Assembly (NCBI GenBank): GCA_039028155.1
Contig: JBCCIS010000005.1
Coordinates: forward strand, 1 to 64,000
Reading direction: 5' to 3'
Length of the DNA stretch: 64,000 nt
DNA from: Pseudomonadota bacterium
GTDB taxonomy: Bacteria > Pseudomonadota > Alphaproteobacteria > SP197
In this document: piece after piece, positions 50,114 through 58,840 of the stretch
How positions within the stretch are numbered: the first letter of the stretch is position 1
How the letters are laid out: every line of letters begins with the position of its first letter
The notes under the pieces: model-generated
Databases searched by the model: none
Seen by the model: the letters and a program-made list of their open reading frames with translations, nothing else
What the model was told of the DNA's origin: nothing
Position numbers and translations under genes: made by a program

Positions 50114-51088
50114 CTATTCGGCTGCAGTTTCGATCTTGGGTTGGGGGACAGCCTGGTTGACGGGCAGCAGCGATAGGAACTGGCTGACCATGGGGTCCTG
50201 GCGCGCATTTTTGTGCACGATCGCCGTGATGGTCGACACGGTCGTCAGCGTCGCCGGCAGAAGGCGGCGCAGCAATCCCTTGTCTTCCCATGTTCTGGCA
50301 AAATGACCGGGAACGAAACCCACATAAGAACCGCCGAGCACCAGAAGCAATATGCCTTCTGTCTGATTGGCGCTGGATGCCACCGACAGGTTCCAGCGGC
50401 TGATCGCTTGGCCTTCTGCTTCCGAATAGGCATGGCGTACCATGCGGAAACGGCTGACACTCGCCAGATCAATCTCTGATTCCGGACAGTCAAACGCTTC
50501 GTGGCCCGGGCCGCAATAGAGATAACTCACCTCGGTCGCCAGCGGGATCTCGACGATGCGGGGCGCACGGCCCTGTTTTACCGTGACGCCAATGTGCAGC
50601 CGCCGATCCTGCACGGCCCGAACAATCTCGTCAGCGGTGCCGACGACAATCTTTAACTGAACATTCGGATGCAGCTTGGAAAAGCGCGATATCGCGCTTT
50701 GCATGCCCATCTCGTCCATTGTGACGAGAGTATCGATGAATCCGATGTGAATCTCGCCAGCGAGTTCAAGATGCAGTTCATTCACCGTCGAGCGGAACTC
50801 CTCCACGGCGGAAAAGAGTTGCGTTGCCGCGTTAAAGACCGATTGGCCTTCTGGTGTCAGCGCAAAGCCGCCTCGTCCGCGTGAGCAGAGCCGTGCGCCA
50901 AGTCTCGTCTCCAGATCGCAGATATGGCGGCTGATCGTCGAGCGGGTGATACCCAACTCGTTCTCCGCGGCCGTAAACCCCTGGCACTCAACGACAACCT
51001 GGAAAATCCGAAGAAGGCGAAGTTCGAAATCCGAGACTTGTCCGAGAAAGATCTTGTGTGGCCAGCTCATCAAACGGTTGTCTTTCAT
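50114..51088 (-). CDS. LysR-family transcriptional regulator
   Basis: A 324-residue LysR protein with helix-turn-helix (FELRLLRIFQVVVECQGFTAAENELGITRSTISRHICDLETRLG, about 20-65) and an effector domain (GEIHIGFIDTL, LHIGVTVKQGRAPRIVEIPL). ATG at 51088 is a choice; one six codons later is equally possible, and the frame stays open further upstream without homology. It has an aminotransferase gene upstream and the ABC operon downstream, both on its strand, and may control both. Confidence 0.88.
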   Translation of the reverse strand: MKDNRLMSWPHKIFLGQVSDFELRLLRIFQVVVECQGFTAAENELGITRSTISRHICDLETRLGARLCSRGRGGFALTPEGQSVFNAATQLFSAVEEFRSTVNELHLELAGEIHIGFIDTLVTMDEMGMQSAISRFSKLHPNVQLKIVVGTADEIVRAVQDRRLHIGVTVKQGRAPRIVEIPLATEVSYLYCGPGHEAFDCPESEIDLASVSRFRMVRHAYSEAEGQAISRWNLSVASSANQTEGILLLVLGGSYVGFVPGHFARTWEDKGLLRRLLPATLTTVSTITAIVHKNARQDPMVSQFLSLLPVNQAVPQPKIETAAE

Positions 51089-51277
51089 CAAGCTGATAGA
51101 CGTGCCGCGACCTCCGATGTGCTGCCAAAGATGGTCGCCTTTCTCCTTGATCATAGCACTTGAAACGGTCTTTGCACGGCACAATGCGTGCTGCCGCCAA
51201 GCCCAATTCGCTGCAGTGCAGCAAGAAACTGCCGGTTGTCATGCCTTCACGTTGATCCGGCATGACTCCGATGAGGT

Positions 51278-52420
51278 TTAGCGTGTGCTGTCACGCAACG
51301 CCGACAAGGCGGTCTCGACGTCCTCCGAGTTGTTGTAGAGATGAGGCGAAAAGCGGATGAAGTCGCGCCGCAAAGACGAGACGACGGAACGCTGTTTGAG
51401 GGCAGCCGCAAGCTCGCGGCTGTCTTGTCCGGGAAAACGCGCGGCGACCGTTGCCGAACGTTGCGCCGTGTCAGCCGGGGAGAGTATCTCAGCGCCTGTC
51501 TCCTCAAGACCAGCCCATAGTTCATCGGCAATGGTTCGATTGTGCGAGGCAATCGTGTCGATACCGATGTTGAGCAGGTGGTTGATGGCCTCGGCGGCGC
51601 CAAGGGCGGTCCCGTACGCCATCGTGCCATACTCGAACCGCTTCGCGGTGTCGGGATAGTCAACCCGGTCAGCCTGGAAATCCCACATGTCGTTGTGGCT
51701 ACGCCAACCGATAATGCCCGGATTGGCCTGTTGCAGTTCCGGCGAGACATACATGACGCCGGTTCCGAAGGGGCCGCACGTCCATTTGTAGGTCGACGAA
51801 ACCGCGGCATCAAAACCCTGGCTTTGCGCATCAATCGGGATCTGACCGGCCGATTGCGTGGTGTCGACAACAAGCAACGCACCATGTTTGTGGGCGAGAT
51901 CGGCGAAATGTTTGAGATCGTGGACCTGTCCCGTGCCGTACTCGGCGTGGGACAGGCAAACGACAGCCGTGTTGTCGTCGATCAGAGCCTCGATCGACTC
52001 CGGCGCAACGTAGTAGTTTTTGCCGCGCGCCCATCGAAGCTCCGCGCCGGTCGTCTCGGCAACACGCATCCAGGGATAGATTGTGCTGGGGTGGCAGACG
52101 TCGGTCGCGACAATGGTGCTGCCTTTCGGTGGAGCGACTGCCCACGCGAGCGACGCCATCAGTGGCGTCTCCCCGGATGAGATGGCGACGCTCTGTTCAT
52201 CTGTGCCGAACAGTTTGGCTGCGGCTTGACCCAATCCTTCAAGGATCTGCAGTTCGTCTTGTTCGTTGAAAGCGACGGTGCCTTCTTCGGCCAAGGCCTT
52301 CTGCCACTGAACGATGGATTGTGCTGCTCCCTTGTGCATCAGCCCCACTGACGCAGCATCGAAGTAGGCAAACTTGCTGGCAGGCGGATAGACATCCAAC
52401 GATCCAAGCCGTGATGTCAT
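51278..52420 (-). CDS. Class V aminotransferase-fold PLP enzyme
   Basis: A 380-residue protein of the class V family (cysteine desulfurase / isopenicillin N epimerase-like): VAISSGETPLMASLAW, CLSHAEYGTGQVHDLKHFADLAHKHGALLVVDTTQSAG with the PLP Asp, and the PLP Lys in SSTYKWTCGPFGTG. C-terminal RRDFIRFSPHLYNNSEDVE binds substrate carboxylate in this family. The substrate is not known. It stands alone before the LysR gene. Confidence 0.88.
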   Translation of the reverse strand: MTSRLGSLDVYPPASKFAYFDAASVGLMHKGAAQSIVQWQKALAEEGTVAFNEQDELQILEGLGQAAAKLFGTDEQSVAISSGETPLMASLAWAVAPPKGSTIVATDVCHPSTIYPWMRVAETTGAELRWARGKNYYVAPESIEALIDDNTAVVCLSHAEYGTGQVHDLKHFADLAHKHGALLVVDTTQSAGQIPIDAQSQGFDAAVSSTYKWTCGPFGTGVMYVSPELQQANPGIIGWRSHNDMWDFQADRVDYPDTAKRFEYGTMAYGTALGAAEAINHLLNIGIDTIASHNRTIADELWAGLEETGAEILSPADTAQRSATVAARFPGQDSRELAAALKQRSVVSSLRRDFIRFSPHLYNNSEDVETALSALRDSTR

Positions 52421-52502
52421 GGTTTTCCTCCCGTTGATGCTAAGGCCGTATGGTTTGATCGAAGGTCGCTATTGAAGCTGATTCGGGGACGCAAATGCAT
52501 AG

Positions 52503-52810
52503 TCAGGTCAGAAACAAGACGTGCAGATCCATGCAACCGACGCGCGTCGCACGTGCCGAACGCTTGCGCAAAATGCCGATCGACCCGCTGTACCCGGCGA
52601 TGATTGGACCAAATCAAGAGTGATGCGGTCGCAACGACCAAGCGAAGCGAGGACGCGATCGTGGCGGCAGGGCGTTATGTCGAGCAGCGCGGCGTGACAG
52701 CGCGGATCGATCCGAGTTCGTATGGACGGCTTGTCGTCGCCGATAGTGCTTGGGCAGTCTTTAGTTATGGCGTATCCGGTAGAGATCTTGCCAATCGGCA
52801 TCAACGTCAT
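52503..52810 (-). pseudogene. Decayed TsaA/TrmO-like methyltransferase gene
   Basis: From an ATG at 52810 the frame reads MTLMPIGKISTGYAITKDCP, then PSIRTRIDPRCHAALLDI and RVLASLGRCDRITLDLVQ, which follows the start of TrmO-type proteins (PIGxIxTxY..DCP, IDPxYxxAL.DI, RxDRxxLxxQ). Near 52596 the family sequence continues in another frame as GILRKRSARATRVGC, resembling the family motif GxxAxRSPxRPNPIG but worn. The C-terminal half is missing. Confidence 0.5.
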
Positions 52811-53030
52811 GCCGGGCGTATCGGCCGCCCCGGGAACGGGAGGTCCGGGTATTGGCTATGTCTCTATTGGAGTGGGTCTGAACATACTTTTCCTTACCAT
52901 TCGATTGCGATCTCATGGATTGAAAGCGTCGACTATGCGGAGGTGGACGTGCCACATCGCTGGAGTACTCCTTGATGACGTTTCTTGAGTTACTCTCTTG
53001 CCCGGCATCGTCAGCTGCGTGCGGGCCCGC

Positions 53031-53046
53031 ATTGGCTGAGGCCAAT
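53031..53046 (+). promoter_or_regulatory. Hairpin over the hyuA ribosome site
   Basis: ATTGGC-TGAG-GCCAAT: perfect 6-base stem with the ribosome-site bases GAGG at the loop and its edge (53038-53041), ten bases before the hyuA ATG. It could influence translation. Confidence 0.4.
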
Positions 53047-53051
53047 TGACC

Positions 53052-55070
53052 ATGCGTGGCGCCTGGCAGGTCGGTGTCGATATCGGCGGGACGTTCACCG
53101 ATGTCGTTGCCGTTCACGCGGCCGACGGAACGGTCTTGAGCGCGAAGACGCCGAGCCGGCCGGATGATCCGGTAGCGAGCGTCGAAGCGGGGCTGGCAGC
53201 AGTTGGATTGGCATGGGCGGACGTCGCGGACTTGATGCACGGCACGACCATGGCGACCAACGCCATTGTCCAGGACAAGTTGGCGCCCGTCGTCTTGCTG
53301 ACCACCGAAGGTTTCGCCGACACGCTGGCCATCGGCCGGCAGAATCGTCGTGAACTCTACCGTCTTGACGTGCTGCCCAAACTGCCGCCCTTGGTGCCGG
53401 CAGAACGGCGGCTTGAGGTGGCCGAGCGGCTTGATTGGGACGGGTCTGTGTTGTCCGGCCTGAGCGAGGCCGAGACGTCGCGCGCGTGCGACGCGGCAGC
53501 GGCATGTGGGGTTGATGCGGCGGCCGTGGCCTTGCTGCACAGCTATGCCAATCCGGCGCACGAGAAGGCCCTGGGTGCGAAAATGGCGGCGAAAATCGCG
53601 CATGTGACCATGTCCCACGAACTTAATCCGGAGCCGCGGGAGTACGAGCGGACCAACGCGACGGTGTTGAACGCGGCGCTCATGCCGTTGGTCGGCGGTT
53701 ATCTCGACAGGTTGGAGGCCAACGCTGGTGAGACGACGCGATTGCATCTCTTTCACTCCGCCGGTGGCATGGCCGCGGTCGATGCCATGCGCGGCCGGCC
53801 GCTTGGCTTGGCGCTTTCGGGTCCGGCGGCCGGTGTCACAGCGGCCGGTATCGTCGCGCGGGAGCTCGGGCTGGACCGCGCCATTGCCTTCGACATGGGC
53901 GGCACGACGACAGACGCCGCCGTCGTTATTGACGGCGAGGTTCAGATCAACAGCGACCAACGGATTGCCGGTCGACCGATCCGTCAGTTGATGGTCGCCG
54001 TCGAATCCATTGGCGCCGGCGGCGGTTCGATCGCGCGCCTTGACGGTTCGGCGATCCGCGTCGGGCCCGACAGCGCCGGCGCCGACCCGGGACCCGCCTG
54101 CTACGGCGCCGGCGGCGAGACGCCGACGGTCACCGACGCCAACCTGGTGCTCGGCTATATCAACACTGACCGGCAACTGGGCGGCACGGTCACCCTGGAT
54201 AAAGCGTTGGCACGCCGCGCCGTCGGTGGCATAGCCGATGCGTTTGGCGTCGGCATCGAAGAGGCGGCGCTGGGCATTCATCGCGTCGCCAATGCCAGCA
54301 TGGTGCGCGCCCTGCGCCGCGTCACGGTTGAACGCGGTATCGATGCTCGTCAATGCACGCTGCTCGCCTTTGGTGGCGCCGGGCCGATGCATGCGGTCGA
54401 ACTGGCGCGTGCTTGCGGCATTGACCACGTTGTCGTGCCGCGTCTGTCCAGTGGATTCTCCGCGCTCGGCTGCGTGACCGCACGCCTGACCTATGCGGAG
54501 CAGCGGACCGTACGCATGGCGCGCGACGCCTGGAACGCCGCCGACCTGGCGGCGCTGTGCGACGACATGGTGTCCCGGTTGTCGGCACCGTTGACCGCAA
54601 GCGGCGTGGCGCGCGACGCCATCGATGCCACCTGTGTCGCCTTGATGCACTATGCCGGTCAGAGCGACGCGATCGAGGTGCCGTTCGATCGGCCGGCGGA
54701 TCCCGCGACCCTGGCCGCTGATTTCATCGACCGGCATCAGCGGCTCTATGGCTTTGCCACGGATGAGCCCTGGGTGTTGGATACCCTGCGTATCACGGTC
54801 ACGGCGCCACCGCCCCTGGCGTTGTCGGCGCTGTCGCCAACCGCCGATGGGGCGGATACGGAGGCGTCGGACACGACCCTGTGCTGGTTCGATGCGGCCG
54901 GTCCGGTCGAGAGCGAGAGGTTGGCGCGCGATGGTCTTACGGCGGAGAACCGCCATGATGGACCGGTGGTCATCGAAGACGCATGGTCGACGGTGATCGT
55001 GCCGCCGGGATCGACGGTCTGGGCCGACGAACACGGTCATCTGCACATCGATGTCGGAGGCAAGCCGTGA
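53052..55070 (+). CDS. hyuA: Hydantoinase A / N-methylhydantoinase ATP-hydrolysing subunit A
   Basis: A 672-residue protein of the HyuA/acetone carboxylase beta family: VGVDIGGTFTDVVAVHAADG (ATP-binding phosphate loop, about 6-25), DLMHGTTMATNAIVQDKLAP, MSHELNPEPREYERTNATVLNA, FDMGGTTTDAAV and GPACYG.GG later. It opens cyclic amides (hydantoins, 5-oxoproline, N-methyl forms) at the cost of ATP with HyuB. ATG at 53052 is preferred to a TTG two codons earlier. Confidence 0.93.
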   Translation: MRGAWQVGVDIGGTFTDVVAVHAADGTVLSAKTPSRPDDPVASVEAGLAAVGLAWADVADLMHGTTMATNAIVQDKLAPVVLLTTEGFADTLAIGRQNRRELYRLDVLPKLPPLVPAERRLEVAERLDWDGSVLSGLSEAETSRACDAAAACGVDAAAVALLHSYANPAHEKALGAKMAAKIAHVTMSHELNPEPREYERTNATVLNAALMPLVGGYLDRLEANAGETTRLHLFHSAGGMAAVDAMRGRPLGLALSGPAAGVTAAGIVARELGLDRAIAFDMGGTTTDAAVVIDGEVQINSDQRIAGRPIRQLMVAVESIGAGGGSIARLDGSAIRVGPDSAGADPGPACYGAGGETPTVTDANLVLGYINTDRQLGGTVTLDKALARRAVGGIADAFGVGIEEAALGIHRVANASMVRALRRVTVERGIDARQCTLLAFGGAGPMHAVELARACGIDHVVVPRLSSGFSALGCVTARLTYAEQRTVRMARDAWNAADLAALCDDMVSRLSAPLTASGVARDAIDATCVALMHYAGQSDAIEVPFDRPADPATLAADFIDRHQRLYGFATDEPWVLDTLRITVTAPPPLALSALSPTADGADTEASDTTLCWFDAAGPVESERLARDGLTAENRHDGPVVIEDAWSTVIVPPGSTVWADEHGHLHIDVGGKP

Positions 55071-56656
55071 CCGGCCGGGTCGATCCCTTCACCGTCGAGG
55101 TGATCCGCCACGCCATCACGGCGATCGCCGAGGAGATGTCATATGTGGTCATGCGCTCGGCCCGATCGCCGCTGTTGCGCGAGGCCGGCGACCTCTCCTC
55201 CGCCTTGACCGACGCGGATGGCGAACTCATCGCCCAGGGCCGCGACATCCCCGTCCATATGGGCGTCATGGCCGCAACCGTGCGTGAGTTTCTGAAACGG
55301 GTACCGACCGAACAGCTGGCGCAGGGTGACGTCTGGTTCGTCAACTTGCCGGAGGTCGGCGGCAACCACCTGCCTGACGTCAAGGCGATCAGGCCGGTGT
55401 TCTTTGACGGCGATGTGCAGGCGTTTGCCGTCAGCTTGGCGCACTGGGCCGATATCGGCGGCGGTCGTCCTGGCAGCTACGTGCCGCATGCCCGCGACGC
55501 CTGGCAGGAGGGTCTGCGGATTCCACCCACGCGGCTTTTCACCGCCGAGGGACCGGACCGCGAGAAGCTGAACTTCGTCACCGCCAACGTGCGCGGCGGC
55601 ATCGAGCGCGAAGGCGACATCCTGGCGCAGATGGCGGCGACCCGCGCCGCCGATGAGGCCATGCAGGTGCTGTTTGCCGACCATGGCGCCGCGACGGTAC
55701 AGCAGGCGATTGTCGCACTGCACGACCAGTCCGAGGCCGCCATGCGACAGGCCTTGGCGGATCTCCCGGACGGTTCTTACACGGGCGAGGATCTGCTCGA
55801 TGACGACGGAGCGGGCGGTCCGCCGGTGGCCATCCGCGTCACGCTGACGATCGACGGCGATCGGGCCGTTGTCGATTTCTCCGCGTCCGATGACGCCACG
55901 CCCGGGCCGTTGAACGCGACGCCGTTCTCGACCGCGGCCAGCGTCTTCTATGCCTTGAAGGCGGTGGCCGGGCCGGACATTCAGCCGAACGCCGGATGTT
56001 ACCGGCCGCTCGACATCATCACGCGCCCCGGTTCGCTGCTGGAGCCGCCGGTCGACAAACCGGTCGTCGGCGGCAATCACGAGACCACCCAGCGTGTCGC
56101 CGATGCCATCTTCCGCGCGCTGGAGCCTGTCGTGCCGGAACGGTTGACCGCCGGCTGCGCGACGACGTCGGGCCTTTTGTTGTTCGGTGGCCGCGATCCG
56201 CGCAACGGAGAGTGGACGACACTCTATGAAGTCCATGGCGGCGGCGAAGGCGCGCGTCATGACCGCGACGGCATGCCAGTCACGCGTCCGCACATGTCCA
56301 ACGTCATGAACACACCGGCGGAGGTGATCGAGACCAACTATCCGATCCGCCTGGTATGCCAGCGGCTAAGACGAGGGTCGGGCGGTGAGGGCCGTCACCG
56401 CGGTGGCGAGGGCCAGGAGCGCGTCTATGAAATCATCGCCGATGAGATGTGGTTGACCTCCATGGTCGACCGCGCGGTGGTGCCGCCCTATGGCCTGCAG
56501 GGCGGTGAGGCGGGCGCGCCGTACCGCATTACCTTGCGGCGCGCCGACGGCACGGTCGAACGACTGGGCGGCAAGGACGAGGCGCGCCTGACGAAAGGCG
56601 ACAGGGTGACAATTGAAACCAGCGGCGGCGGCGGCTTTGGCACCGCTGATGTCTGA
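55067..56656 (+). CDS. hyuB: Hydantoinase B / N-methylhydantoinase subunit B
   Basis: A 529-residue HyuB protein: VEVIRHAITAIAEEMSYVVMRSARSPLLREAGDLS, GDVWFVNLPEVGGNHLPDV, GGNHETTQRVADAIFRAL, and near the end RLRRGSGGEGRHRGGEGQ and GGGGFG. GTG at 55067 overlaps the hyuA stop (GTGA) after a GGAGG site; a longer frame upstream lies inside hyuA. Subunit with HyuA. Confidence 0.93.
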   Translation: MTGRVDPFTVEVIRHAITAIAEEMSYVVMRSARSPLLREAGDLSSALTDADGELIAQGRDIPVHMGVMAATVREFLKRVPTEQLAQGDVWFVNLPEVGGNHLPDVKAIRPVFFDGDVQAFAVSLAHWADIGGGRPGSYVPHARDAWQEGLRIPPTRLFTAEGPDREKLNFVTANVRGGIEREGDILAQMAATRAADEAMQVLFADHGAATVQQAIVALHDQSEAAMRQALADLPDGSYTGEDLLDDDGAGGPPVAIRVTLTIDGDRAVVDFSASDDATPGPLNATPFSTAASVFYALKAVAGPDIQPNAGCYRPLDIITRPGSLLEPPVDKPVVGGNHETTQRVADAIFRALEPVVPERLTAGCATTSGLLLFGGRDPRNGEWTTLYEVHGGGEGARHDRDGMPVTRPHMSNVMNTPAEVIETNYPIRLVCQRLRRGSGGEGRHRGGEGQERVYEIIADEMWLTSMVDRAVVPPYGLQGGEAGAPYRITLRRADGTVERLGGKDEARLTKGDRVTIETSGGGGFGTADV

Positions 56657-56679
56657 TCGCATAAAGAGTGGAGGAATCG

Positions 56680-57462
56680 ATGAGGTTGGATGGCAAGACG
56701 GCACTGGTGACCGGTGCGGCGCAGGGCATGGGAAGCGCCATCTGCAAGGCGATGGCGGCGGAAGGCTGCGATCTCGTCCTTGCCGCCCGCACCAGGGGTC
56801 CACTGGACGACCTGGCCGAGGAGTTGCGCGCGATGGGCCGCAAGGCGGAGGTCGTGACCTGCGACGTCGTCCAGGAGGATCAGGTCGCGGCCATGGTCGA
56901 GGCCACGCTCAAGGTCTTCGACGGTAACCTCGATATCCTCGTGAACGTGGCCGGCGCGACCGGTCCGATTGAAACGCCGGTTTGGCAGATCGACCAGCAG
57001 GCTTTCGACGATCTGGTACGCACCAATCTGCAGGGCACGTTTCTGCCAATCAAACACGTACTGCCGTCCATGGTGGAGCGGCGCTATGGCAAGATCATCA
57101 ATATCGGCGGCAGCTCGGGCATGCGTGGATACCGCTACCGCGCGGCCTACAGCTCGTCGAAGTGGTCGATCCGTGGCCTGACCCGCACCACCGCGCTGGA
57201 CGTCGGCGAATACAACATCAACGTGAACGCGGTCATGCCGGGCATCGTCGAGACGCCGCGCATGCACAAGCTATGCGAGGAAAAGGCCCGGGTTCGCGGT
57301 TGGACCGTCGATCAGGTCTATGAGGAGTACGTCCAGGACATGGCGCTCAAGCGCGTGACCACGCCCGAGGATATCGCCCACGCCGTGGTGTTTCTGGCAA
57401 CTGATGAGGCTCGCCAGATTACGGGTCAGGAAATCGTTGTCGACGGCGGCTGGGACGTCTAA
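56680..57462 (+). CDS. Short-chain dehydrogenase/reductase
   Basis: A 260-residue SDR with cofactor motif TGAAQGMG (about 11-18), NVAGA, the Ser of GGSSGMRGYRYRAA and the active pair YSSSK (about 152-156). Classical FabG-like family; NAD(P) preference and substrate not evident. ATG at 56680 follows GGAGG and lies 23 bases after hyuB, so it is likely in the hyu operon. Confidence 0.92.
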   Translation: MRLDGKTALVTGAAQGMGSAICKAMAAEGCDLVLAARTRGPLDDLAEELRAMGRKAEVVTCDVVQEDQVAAMVEATLKVFDGNLDILVNVAGATGPIETPVWQIDQQAFDDLVRTNLQGTFLPIKHVLPSMVERRYGKIINIGGSSGMRGYRYRAAYSSSKWSIRGLTRTTALDVGEYNINVNAVMPGIVETPRMHKLCEEKARVRGWTVDQVYEEYVQDMALKRVTTPEDIAHAVVFLATDEARQITGQEIVVDGGWDV

Positions 57463-57489
57463 GCGCGTCCTGGCTGCGATGGCGCACCG

Positions 57490-57503
57490 TTGACCTGGAT
57501 CAA
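57490..57503. promoter_or_regulatory. FNR/Anr-type site TTGAC-CTGG-ATCAA
   Basis: Differs from the FNR consensus TTGAT-N4-ATCAA at one base. It lies 74-87 bases before the start of the DUF2249 gene, a usual place for activation by an FNR/NnrR/Dnr protein. Confidence 0.6.
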
Positions 57504-57576
57504 AGGACCGTTTCTCAGGTGCCGTATGCTTCGAGGGTAAGGGACCATTCCTTTTCCCTTAGTGCAGGAGGTTGCG

Positions 57577-58113
57577 GTGACACCGCCTTTGGTGATCGAC
57601 GGTCAGACCAAGCTGATCGACGCGTGGCTGGCGTGCGAGGATCTACTCGACCGATTTCGCGCCTATAATCCGGCCTTCAGGGAGTTTCTCCGCGTGTTGG
57701 GCGATGAGGATGTGGCGCGCGAACTGTCGCTGGCCGATATCGCCAGCATGGTCGCAAGTCCCGAAGACGAACTGGTCAGCCTGGCCAACGGAAAAGAGGT
57801 CAAGCCCAACCCATCGAAACCAATGATTTCCGATATGGCTCCCGTTTCGTGGTTTGACGACGTCGATGTGAACGAGGCCTGCCTGGTCGACACCCGACCG
57901 ATCTTCGAGAACGGCAAGGAGCCTCTGGCCGTCATTCTTCAGATGGTGGCTGTGGCTGATCGCGATGATATCCTCATTGTCGACGCACCGTTTTGTCCGG
58001 CGCCGCTGCGGCGTCTTCTGGCCCGGCGGGGCTATGAATCCGGTGTGAAAGAGCTCGCCGCCAATCATTGGCGCTGCGCATTCAAGCCGAAGGGCCATGA
58101 GGGTTCGCCGTAA
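57577..58113 (+). CDS. DUF1858-like / DUF2249 protein
   Basis: A 178-residue cytoplasmic protein. The N-terminal part (about 8-70, LIDAWLACEDLLDRFRAYNPAF and LSLADIASM) resembles DUF1858; the C-terminal part (about 95-173, CLVDTRPIFENGKEPLAVIL, ILIVDAPFCPAPLRRLLARRGY) is DUF2249, a TusA-like domain. GTG at 57577 follows AGGAGG by five bases. Such genes occur with denitrification and other anaerobic genes; here an FNR-type site is upstream. Function unknown. Confidence 0.82.
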   Translation: MTPPLVIDGQTKLIDAWLACEDLLDRFRAYNPAFREFLRVLGDEDVARELSLADIASMVASPEDELVSLANGKEVKPNPSKPMISDMAPVSWFDDVDVNEACLVDTRPIFENGKEPLAVILQMVAVADRDDILIVDAPFCPAPLRRLLARRGYESGVKELAANHWRCAFKPKGHEGSP

Positions 58114-58661
58114 TGATGACGAATGGTGACGAGACCACGGCGATGGACGATAGAATGCCGATTGCCGCGGTTCTATCCGACGCCTCCACCTCGGCCGGCC
58201 TCGTCTTGACCAAAGTTGCTCGACATCTGCAACGAAAGGGATGCCGTCTGGCGGGCGCGGTGCAAACCACCGATCCGCAAGAAGCACGTCAAGGCACCTG
58301 CGTTATGACGCTCAGTGTACTGCCGGACGGACCCGAACTGCCGATCTGGCAGGAGCTCGGGCAACATGCCAGGGGCTGTCGTCTGGACCACGAAGCCCTT
58401 GAAGATGTTGTCGGTTTGGTCGATCGCGCTATCGAGTCAACGACCGATGTCCTGATCATCAACAAATTTGGCAAACGCGAAGGCGAGGGCGCTGGTTTTC
58501 GGCAAACGATCGCACGCGCGATCGATCTGAACATTCCGGTTCTGGTTGGCATCAACGAGGCCGAACGGCAGACGTTCGAGAGTTTCGTCGGTGGCGCCGG
58601 TCATGTGTTGCCGGCGCGCCTCGACGATGTTCTGCTGTGGTACGATAGGGCCTCTACCTGA
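58113..58661 (+). CDS. DUF2478 family protein
   Basis: A 182-residue protein with the DUF2478 pattern: GLVLTKVARHLQRKGCRLAGAVQT, a region with RGCRLDHEALE, and LIINKFGKREGEGAGFRQTI, giving a look of a nucleotide-binding fold. ATG overlaps the stop of the DUF2249 gene by one base (TAATG), so the two are coupled and share the FNR-type site. DUF2478 genes are linked with molybdenum and nitrate respiration genes in other bacteria; the function here is not known. Confidence 0.8.
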   Translation: MMTNGDETTAMDDRMPIAAVLSDASTSAGLVLTKVARHLQRKGCRLAGAVQTTDPQEARQGTCVMTLSVLPDGPELPIWQELGQHARGCRLDHEALEDVVGLVDRAIESTTDVLIINKFGKREGEGAGFRQTIARAIDLNIPVLVGINEAERQTFESFVGGAGHVLPARLDDVLLWYDRAST

Positions 58662-58840
58662 AGTCGAGATAGTGCGGGTACGGCCTGAAACGGCTGTTTC
58701 CCAATGCTGGCGTCCGCGCATACAAATGAAACAATAAACCTCGGGCGCTGACACCGAACTGAAAACCGCGATCACAATCTTCCCTACCGTAGGACACGTT
58801 TCCGTGCGCATGCCGCACCTTCTTACGGATGGAGATTGCC

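Larger units (their letters stand above)
52421..53051. other. Gap between the aminotransferase gene and hyuA
   Basis: A 631-base stretch without an intact gene. It holds a decayed TsaA/TrmO-like gene (52503-52810, minus) and the hyuA leader with a hairpin at 53031-53046. Between 52811 and 53020 I recognise nothing; short frames on the plus strand there have no family resemblance. Confidence 0.6.

Noticed and set aside
52761-55046. Long minus-strand reading frame of 761 codons
   Set aside because: It lies opposite hyuA, has a composition rich in Arg, His and Gly without family motifs, and is explained by the third-base GC bias of hyuA.
55139-56293. Minus-strand frame of 384 codons
   Set aside because: Shadow of hyuB.
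57539-57560. Inverted repeat AAGGGA ... TCCCTT before the DUF2249 gene
   Set aside because: Six-base arms with a ten-base AT-rich loop and no T-run; chance is likely in a short gap that already holds the FNR-type site.
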